Notes under the pieces: model-generated
Database searches by the model: none
What the model was told of the DNA's origin: nothing
Seen by the model: the letters and a program-made list of their open reading frames with translations, nothing else
Source: an uncultured Duncaniella sp.
Lineage (GTDB): Bacteria > Bacteroidota > Bacteroidia > Bacteroidales > Muribaculaceae
NCBI GenBank assembly: GCA_910577255.1
Contig: CAJTMH010000005.1
Location: 1 to 64,000 of the forward strand
Direction: 5' to 3'
DNA: 64,000 bases
Translations under genes and position numbers: made by a program
Shown here: piece by piece, positions 45,885 to 54,769 of the stretch
Layout: each line of letters opens with the position of its first letter
How positions within the stretch are numbered: the stretch's first letter is position 1

Positions 45885-47189
45885 CTATTGATTGTCCTGA
45901 TTTTTATTTCGTCTCACTCTCTCTTTACGGAAGTCGCTCCATTGTCGCTTCCACTTTCTGGTAGCATTCACGTTGTCGATACCAAACATTTGCTTCAGGC
46001 GCTTCAGTAGTTGCTGACCTACATTGAGCTTCACAATGTGGCGACCCTCCAATCGCTTGTCTGGAGTGAAAGCTAGTCTGATTTCATCGTGGTTCAAAGC
46101 GTTAACGCGGTCAATGAGCAACTGTATTTCCGGAGATAGCTCAGGTACTTCTGACGGTTCGTAGATGGCAATGTCGTCATTGTCAATCCGGATACGGTCC
46201 CATTTTTTTGCTTCTTTCAACGTGATATAATCCTTGTCAACGATAGCCACATCGGCCCGAGTGCTTACGAAAAACGGTTCATTGATACGGTTGAACATAA
46301 ACATACTGTGACCACGGCCATTGGATTCAATTTCAAACGAATAGTCTGCCAAATCAATGGGCATAATCTTGTCACCGATAACATCCTCATAGTGGAAATT
46401 GACACGAAACTTCTCAAAGTCAATATCTTTACGGAAAAATTGAGATAGGGTAGGCACCCATTGACGACATGTGGTGTCAGCTATGACATTGATGTCAAGC
46501 GTGACATTATCGCCGTGTTTGCGCCATATCTCTTTGGCCGTGTATTTCCCCGGGATTATCTCGGTTGCAGGATCATCAGATAGGAGCTTGGATGGTATCG
46601 TGGTAGCCGGGGCAATCCCGATCCAGTCGGCCCAAGAAAAATGATGATTACATCTGTCACTGACGCTGTCAAGTCCGTGAGCATTGGTAAAGTGGTAATA
46701 GGATTTAGATGTCAGAACCCTTGGTGTGTTCCAACCTTTAAAACGGACTTTTTTATCGGTTGGGAGCATATAGTCAACCATCTTTTCTCGGAACATGAAC
46801 ACCGTGTCTGTGTAAGTGGTCATAGTGGAGTACTCGCGCACATAAGCTACTATGTGGAGAAGTGTGCGGTTACGTGAATTGACCACCACTTCCGGCAACT
46901 CTATCATCATATCCTCATGCAGGAAAATGGTGTCGTTGGGGACTTTAGATATGATTTTTTCCTTGTAGCCAAGATGACGGATTGTAATGGGGTAGGAGAT
47001 GGCAGGAATGTAAGGTAACTGGCCTTTGGAATTGCAGGTGCCTATTCGTTTTCCACCGGGATCGAATATTATGGCGTTGGGTAGCGGTTTGTGTGAATGG
47101 GCGTCGGCAACGACAGCATCGCTCGTCTGTCCTTCTGCCTTGGAGAGGCAAAAGAGCACCATGACGAATATGATGAAAATCCGATGCAT
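45885..47189 (-). CDS. Secreted protein with carboxypeptidase-like regulatory domain
   Basis: 434 residues. Signal peptide about 1-20, then a CarboxypepD_reg-like beta-sandwich at about 22-100 (VVADAHSHKPLPNAIIFDPGGKRIGTCNSKG, split here by position 40). The remaining part is a mixed alpha/beta region without a domain I know, ending in a very basic tail (RKWKRQWSDFRKERVRRNK). Similar Bacteroidales proteins are surface or periplasmic and unstudied. A -7 TAACTTTG lies at 47246-47239. Confidence 0.78.
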   Translation of the reverse strand: MHRIFIIFVMVLFCLSKAEGQTSDAVVADAHSHKPLPNAIIFDPGGKRIGTCNSKGQLPYIPAISYPITIRHLGYKEKIISKVPNDTIFLHEDMMIELPEVVVNSRNRTLLHIVAYVREYSTMTTYTDTVFMFREKMVDYMLPTDKKVRFKGWNTPRVLTSKSYYHFTNAHGLDSVSDRCNHHFSWADWIGIAPATTIPSKLLSDDPATEIIPGKYTAKEIWRKHGDNVTLDINVIADTTCRQWVPTLSQFFRKDIDFEKFRVNFHYEDVIGDKIMPIDLADYSFEIESNGRGHSMFMFNRINEPFFVSTRADVAIVDKDYITLKEAKKWDRIRIDNDDIAIYEPSEVPELSPEIQLLIDRVNALNHDEIRLAFTPDKRLEGRHIVKLNVGQQLLKRLKQMFGIDNVNATRKWKRQWSDFRKERVRRNKNQDNQ

Positions 47190-47238
47190 GACCGATGGGA
47201 GAGGAGCGTTGAATGCGATTAATAAGCGATAACTTGTG

Positions 47239-47246
47239 CAAAGTTA
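47239..47246 (-). promoter_or_regulatory. -7 box of the 434-aa secreted protein gene
   Basis: Minus-strand TAACTTTG about 50 bp upstream of the ATG, an exact TAnnTTTG match. No clear -33. Confidence 0.5.
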
Positions 47247-47364
47247 AACCATTAATCGGACATCAGGCGGCTTTTAAGTTTATTTAATATTGCCAAAAAT
47301 ATTTTAATCGCGTGCTGAGCCACGTTTATTTATCAACGGTATGTATGGGTGGTGTTATACTATT

Positions 47365-48507
47365 TTACTGACTCTGCTTAAGGATATTGCAGAAATCATC
47401 GAATAGCAGATGGTAATCGCAGCCTTTCTTTTCGCCTAAAGTTACAAATATTATATTTTGCTCCGGATCACAGAACAGAATCTGCCCGAATAGTCCGAGT
47501 GCGAAAAAGCGAGATGTGACAAATAGTCCATCCTCGTTTTTACTGATGATGTTATTCCAACCGTAGGAATATGCTTCGTTGTCTAAGCTCGCGTTGATCG
47601 AACGTTTAATCCAGTTAGGGTTGACAATTTGTTTACCGTCATGCTTCCCTCCATTCATGTAGAGTCGGCCGATAAGGGCAAGATTCCTGACATCGGTGGC
47701 GATACCTCCATACGCCTTGGCATGATGACTTGTTTTGCTGTCAAGTGTGACGTATGCGTCTGATTCCATCCCAAGCGGAATCCATACTTTGGTTTGAAGA
47801 TAGTGTGCGTATGATTGAGATGTGGTTCGCTCAATGACTACCCCCAATATAGCCGTCGCCAGTGAGTTATAGTGATGTCGTGTCCCCGGTGCCGCATTGA
47901 ACTTAGCTTTGGATATGAAATTAAGGACGTCATCGCCGTAGTACAATTTAGCCATCTTTGAAAATGGATTCCAACCATACTCTTCTTTGAAATCTAATCC
48001 GCTTCTCATATCAAGCAGATGCTCGATGGTGAGTTCCGAAAAGCGCGGATCAGCGGTCAAAAGCTCTGGAAGGTAATTTGTCACAGGGTCATTGACGCTT
48101 GAAATATAGCCCTCATCAATAGCAATTCCACATAGCAATGCCGTTATAGCTTTAGAAATCGAAAATATGTTGCTTGGCTGATGCTTTTGTACGTTTCCAT
48201 AATATTCTTCCAATAAGATTGAATCGTTGCGCACGATCAATAATGAACCCTTGCCACGGACTCTTTTGAAATATTCGCTGATGGTTTCGTTATGGAATTG
48301 GCCGCCGTTAAACTTTGTGGTCCGGAATAACGGGTCGTTCTGAGGTGAGTCAATAAAAGGTGTGGTGGAGCCAATAGTTCTGATGGTGTCAAGAGTAAAC
48401 TTGGTGTATGAGTCAGTAGTGGGAGTGCCACACCTGATTGCCCTGAGTGCGGTGCAGCTGGAAAGACAAACTGCCAAGATTGAAATAAGCGAGATGAATT
48501 TAACCAT
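47365..48507 (-). CDS. Serine hydrolase lipoprotein (class C beta-lactamase family)
   Basis: 380 residues from the ATG at 48507; a longer frame would need a TTG start inside the promoter box. Lipobox LSSC with C18 predicts a lipoprotein. The catalytic SxxK is S116-I-S-K119 (FSISKAI), and the YxN-type motif is Y213-N-S (RHHYNSLA). It belongs to the penicillin-binding/esterase-like S12 group. Usual roles are peptidoglycan or D-peptide hydrolysis or esterase; beta-lactam resistance should not be assumed. The promoter box directly abuts the start, so the mRNA is probably leaderless. Confidence 0.9.
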   Translation of the reverse strand: MVKFISLISILAVCLSSCTALRAIRCGTPTTDSYTKFTLDTIRTIGSTTPFIDSPQNDPLFRTTKFNGGQFHNETISEYFKRVRGKGSLLIVRNDSILLEEYYGNVQKHQPSNIFSISKAITALLCGIAIDEGYISSVNDPVTNYLPELLTADPRFSELTIEHLLDMRSGLDFKEEYGWNPFSKMAKLYYGDDVLNFISKAKFNAAPGTRHHYNSLATAILGVVIERTTSQSYAHYLQTKVWIPLGMESDAYVTLDSKTSHHAKAYGGIATDVRNLALIGRLYMNGGKHDGKQIVNPNWIKRSINASLDNEAYSYGWNNIISKNEDGLFVTSRFFALGLFGQILFCDPEQNIIFVTLGEKKGCDYHLLFDDFCNILKQSQ

Positions 48508-48510
48508 AGG

Positions 48511-48518
48511 CAAATTTA
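48511..48518 (-). promoter_or_regulatory. -7 box abutting the serine hydrolase start
   Basis: Minus-strand TAAATTTG ends 3 bases before the ATG at 48507. If used, transcription begins at or next to the start codon. Confidence 0.5.
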
Positions 48519-48573
48519 CGATTATATTTTAAAACAAATGGGAGGCATTATGACAAAAATTGAATTGTATAAA

Positions 48574-49611
48574 TCATACGTTATTGATAGCCACCTTTAT
48601 GACATTGTCCCTACGGTTCTCAAACAAGTCGTAGGCTTCCTCGATTTGAGCGAATTGGTATGTATGTGTTATCAATGGAGTAGTATCGATTAATCCTTTG
48701 GAGATAAGTCGCATTATCTCATCACAGTCACAGCCGTCAACCCCTCCTGTCTTGAACGTCAGATTTTTGCCATACATGTCCGGTAGTGGGAGCATCTGCG
48801 GTCGGTCATAGAGAGCAACTATAGTGATAATGGCATTCGGGCGCGCACATTCGTAAGCCATGCGGAATGTGTCATCTGTTCCGGCAACCTCAATCACGCG
48901 GTCGGCGCCGCCATGGTCAGATAGCCGCTTGTTTTTCGCCATACAATCTTCCGGCGAAACAACATTCACACCGGGATAATGTCTTCTGACAAATTCCTGA
49001 CGCGCCACATCTGTCTCACAGACAATAATCCGTTTCGGCCTATAAAGCCGAACGCATTGTAATGTGCAAAGGCCTGTCGGGCCCGCACCGATAATCAGCA
49101 CTGTATCTTCCTCGGAAATCTCAGAAATCTTGGCTGCCCAATAACCGGTGGCAAGAATATCTCCCACAAACAGGGCCTGACGGTCGCTTACATTATCCGG
49201 AATCTTGGTCAGGCCATTATCGGCAAACGGGACACGGATAAATTCTGTCTGACCACCGTCTATGCGACAGCCTAACGCCCAACCTCCATTAGGATCGCTA
49301 CAGTTATTGACCCATCCATGACGGCAGAAGAAGCACTCTCCACAGAATGTCTCAACATTCACTGCCACACGGTCGCCGGGCTTCACCTTCGTTACCTCTG
49401 AGCCTACATCCTCCACTACACCCACCATCTCGTGTCCGACAGTGATCCCCGCCACGGCCTTCGGCACACTCCCATGCTTTATATGCAAATCAGAGGTACA
49501 GATACTGCTCAGAGTAACCCTCACCACAGCATCCTTCGGATCAACCACAACCGGTTTCGCCTTCTCCGTCACCTCAAACCGTCCTCTACCTATATATGTC
49601 AATGCTTTCAT
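48574..49611 (-). CDS. Zinc-dependent medium-chain alcohol dehydrogenase
   Basis: 345 residues of the MDR superfamily. Catalytic zinc ligands are C38 and H60 (SICTSDLHI, GHEMVG). The structural zinc site is the four-Cys lobe CGECFFCRHGWVNNC near 94-108. The NAD fold is LIIGAGPTGLC. It oxidises an alcohol or polyol with NAD(P); the substrate is not readable. Its first 26 bases overlap the end of the ExoIII-like gene upstream, so the two are cotranscribed. Confidence 0.93.
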   Translation of the reverse strand: MKALTYIGRGRFEVTEKAKPVVVDPKDAVVRVTLSSICTSDLHIKHGSVPKAVAGITVGHEMVGVVEDVGSEVTKVKPGDRVAVNVETFCGECFFCRHGWVNNCSDPNGGWALGCRIDGGQTEFIRVPFADNGLTKIPDNVSDRQALFVGDILATGYWAAKISEISEEDTVLIIGAGPTGLCTLQCVRLYRPKRIIVCETDVARQEFVRRHYPGVNVVSPEDCMAKNKRLSDHGGADRVIEVAGTDDTFRMAYECARPNAIITIVALYDRPQMLPLPDMYGKNLTFKTGGVDGCDCDEIMRLISKGLIDTTPLITHTYQFAQIEEAYDLFENRRDNVIKVAINNV

Positions 49612-50344
49612 TGCTTTTTTTCTGATTATTAAGTCTTAAATCAAGTATTATTGGGTTGCTTGGAGCTGACATCGAGGTAAGAATCTCAGATGACATAACA
49701 CATGACATCATGGATTCGCTTACAAGAAAATAATCCAGTCTGGAACCTTGATTTGTTGCACGATAATCAACTCCGTGCATTGTGTCGAAATAGGTGTATG
49801 CCCTATGATTGGGATGCAATCTGCGGAAGGTGTCAACCAATTTGCCAGCTGACAAGAGCCTGTTGAAATCGTCTCTTTCCCATTGATAGTAACAACCGGT
49901 ATTGCGAATACAGGAAGAATAGAACGAATCCAAATCAGTATGTACGATATTCAAATCACCACAGATAATTATGGGCTTTGTTTGAGCCATGACAAAATCC
50001 ACAATCCACTTGTTCCATTCCTTACGTCGTTCAATATATTCAGGTATCTTTTGATTGGAGTAAGGTACATACGCATTGATAAGCACAAATTCGTCAAAAT
50101 CCAGAATAAGATGATGTGAATCAGATTCAACGAAGTTAGAAGTCAACTTTTCACATACATAAGAGGTCACACCGCTCCATTGATCGGAACAGTGGCTATA
50201 ACTGGCATATCCTTTAATCTCCGGCCTATAGCCAGATCGCGTCTTTTGTAGACACATGATATTCGGCCGATGCTCCTGCATCAAACTTTCAATTTCGGTT
50301 GCATGGGCTTTGACACCGGCTACATTCCAGCTGATTATCTTCAT
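49586..50344 (-). CDS. ExoIII-like endonuclease/exonuclease/phosphatase protein with lost catalytic residues
   Basis: 252 residues, the length and layout of exodeoxyribonuclease III (Xth). N7 (ISWNVAG), the GDLNIVHTD motif and the D of SRLDYFL are conserved. Two essential positions are not: the metal-binding Glu of LQE is Lys here (CLQKTR), and the catalytic Asp-His pair of SDHxP near the end is replaced (APSNPIILDL). It may therefore be inactive or have a new function. It overlaps the dehydrogenase gene by 26 bp. The reading frame is intact with normal codon use, so this is not an obvious pseudogene. Confidence 0.85.
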   Translation of the reverse strand: MKIISWNVAGVKAHATEIESLMQEHRPNIMCLQKTRSGYRPEIKGYASYSHCSDQWSGVTSYVCEKLTSNFVESDSHHLILDFDEFVLINAYVPYSNQKIPEYIERRKEWNKWIVDFVMAQTKPIIICGDLNIVHTDLDSFYSSCIRNTGCYYQWERDDFNRLLSAGKLVDTFRRLHPNHRAYTYFDTMHGVDYRATNQGSRLDYFLVSESMMSCVMSSEILTSMSAPSNPIILDLRLNNQKKSNESIDIYR

Positions 50345-50775
50345 CGGATCAAGTCGTTCTAACGCGTTAATGTTTTATAAGCTTTCAAGTGGCTATTTTT
50401 TAATGTCATTGAAATCTTGATTGAGGTCAAGATTTTAAATCTTATTAAGAATAATATTCTGATTATTGCCGTGAATTGTAGGTATTGATGGTGACTGCAT
50501 GTTTTTCAATAACATGGCAACTTCGAATAGAATTCGTTAAATAAATTTCTAATGCAGATTACAAGCGTGGCTGATTCGTGTTTGAATCCATGTGAAGATA
50601 GCCCCCAAGTTTACTAAATTGTTCTATCACCATTTGGCTATTATTTTTGACGAAAACAAGCTAAATCCTATTTAGGCACATAATTAAATTTTACGCAAAT
50701 ATAAACAAATTTTTCATAACTTTCATAGCTTTGCTATTAGACAAAACGATTAGTCGCAATTGTTAACGTTCAATA
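50345..50775. other. Divergent intergenic region without a gene
   Basis: About 430 AT-rich bases between the ExoIII-like gene and the GNAT gene. No coding frame, hairpin or repeat that I can support. Confidence 0.4.
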
Positions 50776-50808
50776 TTTGGGGTGGGTGCTTAGAATTGAT
50801 TAAATTTG
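50776..50808 (+). promoter_or_regulatory. GNAT gene promoter, leaderless
   Basis: -33 TTTG (50776-50779), 21-bp spacer, -7 TAAATTTG (50801-50808). Transcription would begin at about 50812, right at the ATG (50813). Confidence 0.6.
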
Positions 50809-50812
50809 CAGT

Positions 50813-51352
50813 ATGATTAGCCCAATTATGATATACGCTGAGACTTCTCGGCTGATGCTGCGCTCTTGGACGCCGGAGGATTTGCCTCGGTTTGTTACCA
50901 TGAATAAAGATACGCGGGTAATGAGATATTTTCCTGCTCTATTGACCGATGAAGAAACTGAGACTTTTTACAACCGGATTCAAGATGAATTAAATAGAAA
51001 CGGCTGGGGCCTTTATGCGGTGGAAGTAAAATCAACCGGACATTTTATCGGCTATGTGGGCCTTCATGAGATCGGATTTGAAGCAGACTTTACTCCCGGC
51101 GTAGAGATTGGCTGGCGATTGGCAGCAGAGTATCACAATCATGGTTATGCTTCTGAGGCGGCGAGAGAAGTGTTGCGGATTGCTGAATCACATAGGATTA
51201 ATAAGCTGTATTCTTTTACAGCTGAAATAAATAAACCATCTGAACAAGTGATGGTTAAGATTGGGATGAAAAAGATTGGCGTGTTTGACCACCCGAGACT
51301 GCCGGCGGAATCTCCGTTATGCCGACACGTGCTGTATAGTATCAGTCTTTAA
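50813..51352 (+). CDS. GNAT acetyltransferase (RimJ/RimL type)
   Basis: 179 residues. The family opening ETSRLMLRSWTPEDLPRF is followed by the acetyl-CoA-binding core (GWRLAAEYHNHGYASEAAREVLRIA). Members acetylate protein N-termini, small molecules or antibiotics; the substrate is unknown here. The ATG at 50813 sits at the expected transcription start; the inner ATG at 50828 is the alternative. A P-loop kinase gene follows after 12 bp, so the two form an operon. Confidence 0.9.
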   Translation: MISPIMIYAETSRLMLRSWTPEDLPRFVTMNKDTRVMRYFPALLTDEETETFYNRIQDELNRNGWGLYAVEVKSTGHFIGYVGLHEIGFEADFTPGVEIGWRLAAEYHNHGYASEAAREVLRIAESHRINKLYSFTAEINKPSEQVMVKIGMKKIGVFDHPRLPAESPLCRHVLYSISL

Positions 51353-51364
51353 GGATGCGTGAGT

Positions 51365-51853
51365 ATGGAATTGAAGAAGGTAATTGTAATTGGATGCCCG
51401 GGCGCAGGGAAGAGCACTTTTAGCCGTAAACTATCAGCGAAGACTAATCTGCCGCTATATTATTTAGACATGATCTGGCATCGACCAGACCGAACTGTGA
51501 TTGGCCGAGTGGAGTTTGACAAGCGTCTTTCTGAAATTATCGAGAAGGATAATTGGATCCTTGATGGTAATTATGCACGGACGCTTCCTATGCGACTTGC
51601 TAAATGTGACACGGTGTTTTTCTTTGATCTGCCTTTGGAAGAATGTATAGCAGGGGTGAAGTCTCGTCTTGGAAAAGAACGAGTTGATATGCCGTGGACT
51701 GAGAATGAACTCGACTCTGAGTTTTTGCAGTGGATTACGAATTTTCCGCGTGATATAGTACCTGAAATCAATAGATATTTGGAGCAGTTCGATAAATCGG
51801 TAATCCGTTTTCATTCAAGAGCAGAGGCAGATAGGTTTATCAGTTCATTATGA
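51365..51853 (+). CDS. P-loop kinase (adenylate-kinase/FlaR-like)
   Basis: 162 residues from the ATG at 51365; a GTG two codons earlier is possible. Walker A is GCPGAGKST. The NMP-kinase-like pattern includes YLDMIWHRPDR and DGNYARTLPMRL. Proteins of this type are often annotated as topology modulation FlaR or AAA_17; the real substrate is unknown. Likely cotranscribed with the GNAT gene. Confidence 0.87.
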   Translation: MELKKVIVIGCPGAGKSTFSRKLSAKTNLPLYYLDMIWHRPDRTVIGRVEFDKRLSEIIEKDNWILDGNYARTLPMRLAKCDTVFFFDLPLEECIAGVKSRLGKERVDMPWTENELDSEFLQWITNFPRDIVPEINRYLEQFDKSVIRFHSRAEADRFISSL

Positions 51854-52222
51854 CAATAAAATCCGTATAATACTAACGGTTATCTGATTATCACTTGCCC
51901 TCGATGCAGTTTGGGAAGGGGGTTAAGTGTCAAGCGTTGGCGGTTTAACTGGTTCAAGCCACCTCGCAGAAAGTGGCTGAAAGTGAACGCCGTAGCAATT
52001 TTATCATATCCGGGGCTGTCTCAGCTCCATTACGTGCAACCATATCAGTTGCTTATTTCAATAGCAAAGTTAGAGATTGTCAGACAAATAAACAAATTAG
52101 ATCTGGCAGCAGTCATCGTGAACTTTATTCCCACGATAATAATTACGGCGGTAATAAAATTTGATATTAGTGGCAACAAATCTTAACTAGTGGGTGACAC
52201 TCACGAACTTAGATTCAGTTGC
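51854..52222. other. Gap with no supported gene
   Basis: About 370 bases between a plus-strand gene end and a minus-strand pseudogene end. A 91-codon frame (51911-52186) has no recognisable product and poor composition. I see no terminator, tRNA or repeat. Confidence 0.35.
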
Positions 52223-53108
52223 TCATGCTTCAGATGTTATAATCCATGTCGCGTTATTCTTGGCTCCTATACGTGAGAGAATTGCTTTCTCTTTGAGGGA
52301 GGCAATGGCGCGATCAACCGTTCGCTTGTTCAGTCCTGTTTTGGTTGCAATGGCTGCGATTGAGATTTGTGGATTCTCTTGAACCGCCTTTATTACAGCC
52401 ATCTCCTTCAGGGGGTGGTGCGCGGTTAATGATAATGGTGTTTCCAAAACGTCATTTTGGCGTTTAGCCTCCTTTGAAACGTCATTCTGACGTTTATCTT
52501 CGCTCCATCTGATATGAAGCGTGCGATTTCGCAAGTCGGCAGGTACACCAAACACCGCAAAGTTCATAAAGCGTTCAAGTGGCTCAAAGGTGCGGTGAAT
52601 CCCATTGGGGATGTTCTCATATTGAGACCTGACCAACGCATTCCGAAAGAACTATGAATGTTTGAGCCTCGCGCAGGTCGATTGACGGCTGGTAACTTAC
52701 GGATGCCTCGCCGCCAAGAACCCATTCTTTCTTGCTGATCTCAACGGTGCGAATTTGCCTTGCAAACTTAAATACACCCTAGAAGATGTGGCGGTGTATG
52801 GAAGTTAGGCCCACAAGCGAGAACGCGAACGATGGCTCACTAAGAATCCTGGCGATATTGGCAGATCCCTTGTCGCCCTCCTCGTCAACTGCATCGTGTC
52901 CGGACTTTGTTTCATAGTAAACCTTGATGCGTTGCTGCGCTTCATCAATACTTATATCTCCCTCTATGGGCTGACGTGCCGTATCGAGTAGATAGTCTGA
53001 CACTTTCAGCCCATCTACATCCTGAAGACCGATAGCCGTCTGCCAAGCATCAGCCTTCTCCCTCTGTCCCGGTTCACCGTTAACTATATATTCGTCAAAT
53101 TCGCTCAT
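52223..53108 (-). pseudogene. Decayed Fic family gene, copy 1
   Basis: The N-terminal piece (52779-53108) starts MSEFDEYIVNGEPGQREKA and stops at TAG after IHRHIF where the next residues (GVFKFARQIRTVEISKKEWVLGG) continue in frame. After DLREA the frame jumps to HS-stop-FFRNALVRSQYENIP, matching HSWYFRNALVRAY of copy 2. About 70 residues, including the HPFxEGN(G)R catalytic motif, are deleted. The C-terminal piece (52223-52636) keeps a winged-helix (ISIAAIATKTGLNKRTVDRAIASL). Active Fic proteins transfer AMP to targets; this one cannot. Confidence 0.88.
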
Positions 53109-53257
53109 GTTCGAAATAAGTAATTTATGCCTTAGGATAAAGCTATTTCATAAAAGCTGACCAGTGGTTAAACGATATGAGATTAAATCCGGACTGTCAA
53201 TACCTTAGGCTTACTTTGCGAAAACGCGGCGGCGGTGTCGTAACGCCATCAATTTAA

Positions 53258-54034
53258 CTATCCCCTAAATGGTACATCAGAGAATTTAATATTAATTTTA
53301 GACATGTCGTAATTCCTAATTTCAAGCATTTGTTTGATTGAACGCTCCGTAATATCAGCATTTAGAGTGGGCCCAATAACAATATCAGTAAGAGCGTTTT
53401 TATCTAATTGTATCTGAACATAGGGCACAATTCGATTGTCCACTAAGCGAAATTGTACCTGCTTATAATGCTCCTTAGGCACTTCAACGAATGCACGTGT
53501 TTCGTTTTCATGCTTATAAGCAGCATCTTTAGACATAACGCATGTGGTTTGAAGAAATATCTGCCTTGACAATTTTCGTTGTGCACTGATAATTTCCTCA
53601 CTTGGTTTGGGTAATCCAAATGTTGAAAATACTCCATTGTCAATGAGACTCAATGTTTTTTTTAGGTACTGTTCGGTTTCCTCTCTACCGTAACAACATC
53701 TGCAAAATTGCCCATAAGAGGCTCCTATAGTTTTTGAAGATATGCCAATACTGCATCCGTTTCCATGGGCACCGTATTGACTCCACATTACCAATGAGTC
53801 TGCATTATTAGAGAATGATGTGAGATAAATATTCTTGAAATCATCAAACTGGAAATGGGTGTTTTCAAGTTCATTTACTATTGCAATACCTTGCTTTAAT
53901 TCCGTAGGGTCATTAAGATAGGCTGCATTAGTAGCCCATAACACAATACATTCAGATCTTAAAATGCTAATCAAGGCACTTAGATTTGTGTAGTGGAATA
54001 ATGAGTAATCTTTTCGTTCCAATGGATCGTTCAT
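53258..54034 (-). CDS. DUF2971 family protein
   Basis: 258 residues from the ATG at 54034; a GTG three codons earlier (54043) would overlap the preceding small ORF. The DUF2971 pattern is clear: LFHYTNLSALISILRSECIVLWATNA (positions 12-37), NDPTELKQG, then TSFSNNADSLVMWSQYGAHGNGCSIGIS. The family is widespread in mobile and defence contexts and its biochemistry is unknown to me. It is the last intact gene of a minus-strand operon headed by the promoter at 55410. The decayed Fic copy 1 lies 150 bp below. Confidence 0.85.
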   Translation of the reverse strand: MNDPLERKDYSLFHYTNLSALISILRSECIVLWATNAAYLNDPTELKQGIAIVNELENTHFQFDDFKNIYLTSFSNNADSLVMWSQYGAHGNGCSIGISSKTIGASYGQFCRCCYGREETEQYLKKTLSLIDNGVFSTFGLPKPSEEIISAQRKLSRQIFLQTTCVMSKDAAYKHENETRAFVEVPKEHYKQVQFRLVDNRIVPYVQIQLDKNALTDIVIGPTLNADITERSIKQMLEIRNYDMSKINIKFSDVPFRG

Positions 54035-54035
54035 T

Positions 54036-54191
54036 TCATTCACAGTCGTTAAGGTTGTTGATTAAGTCGTCAAGGTTGGAGTCTCCGAACTCGTCGGCAA
54101 GTTCCTCGGTGTTGATACGGTAGTTGTTATCGGCATTCATATCGAGGACTGACTCGCAGTCGTGTGTATCTAAATTGTCAAGTTCATCCAT
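54036..54191 (-). CDS. Small acidic ORF (51 aa) directly before DUF2971
   Basis: 51 codons, start ATG at 54191, stop TGA at 54036-54038, one base before the DUF2971 ATG. The product (MDELDNLDTHDCESVLDMNA..., ending LDDLINNLNDCE) has about 18 Asp/Glu and only one basic residue. The size, acidity and stop-start contact suggest a real coupled gene, possibly an inhibitor or DNA-mimic-like partner, but a chance ORF cannot be excluded. Not recognised. Confidence 0.5.
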   Translation of the reverse strand: MDELDNLDTHDCESVLDMNADNNYRINTEELADEFGDSNLDDLINNLNDCE

Positions 54192-54203
54192 GGTGCCGAC
54201 AAA

Positions 54204-54659
54204 TTAAATGCTATTATTTAATTTATCTTCCATTCGCTTGTAGCACTTCTTGGGAACATTAAACAAGCAGTTTGGTGTTCCGGGAATGCGCTGAAACTTG
54301 AAGCCGCAATGATACATGGCCAAGATTGCCGTTCCATTGGAAACATTGTATAGACGTCCATCGGTAATCTTATAGAGGATATCCTCAACCATGTGCTTTA
54401 AGCCGTATGAAGAATAGTCCTCATTGAATTTATGGTATCGTCCAGAAGGCGAATGAAAATAACATTTGATGATGTCTTGAGCACACATCAATTCTTCCAA
54501 ATTGAATGAGTTAAGGCTAACTAACTTTTTAGAGTCTGTAAGACCACCAAAAGTTAGCCCTTTCAGAGCTTTTTCCTTTTCGAGATAAGCAAATTCTTGG
54601 CACCACTCGTCTTCATGACCTTGCCAAAAATAATACAGATAGTCTTTTTCTCCTTCCAT
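54204..54659 (-). CDS. Unknown 151-aa protein in the DUF2971 operon
   Basis: 151 residues, soluble, rich in Tyr, Phe, Lys and Cys (7 Cys). It opens MEGEKDYLYYFWQGHEDEW. No signal peptide, membrane helix or motif that I recognise. It lies 12 bp above the acidic small ORF and 66 bp below the two-TM gene, all on the same strand. Its unusual codon use and A+T content match the other genes of this island. Function unknown. Confidence 0.72.
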   Translation of the reverse strand: MEGEKDYLYYFWQGHEDEWCQEFAYLEKEKALKGLTFGGLTDSKKLVSLNSFNLEELMCAQDIIKCYFHSPSGRYHKFNEDYSSYGLKHMVEDILYKITDGRLYNVSNGTAILAMYHCGFKFQRIPGTPNCLFNVPKKCYKRMEDKLNNSI

Positions 54660-54664
54660 TGGTC

Positions 54665-54769
54665 TTATCTTTTATAGGGATTGGCTGGTTTCTTAGTTAC
54701 GTAAACCTTTGGATCCTCTCTTTTCTCATAGTTCGGTTTCTGAACTTTCGGGGTATATTTCTCTGACAT
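54665..54769 (-). CDS. Very small basic ORF (34 aa) overlapping the two-TM gene end
   Basis: 34 codons, ATG at 54769, TAA at 54665-54667. The product is Lys/Pro/Tyr-rich (MSEKYTPKVQKPNYEKRED... then KVYVTKKPANPYKR) with strong positive charge. It overlaps the last 44 bases of the two-TM gene in another frame and ends 5 bp before the 151-aa gene. The composition looks non-random, but the size makes this a weak call. Confidence 0.35.
   Translation of the reverse strand: MSEKYTPKVQKPNYEKREDPKVYVTKKPANPYKR

Noticed and set aside
51911..52186. 91-codon plus-strand ORF
   Set aside because: No domain, no start signal, unlike local codon use; probably chance.
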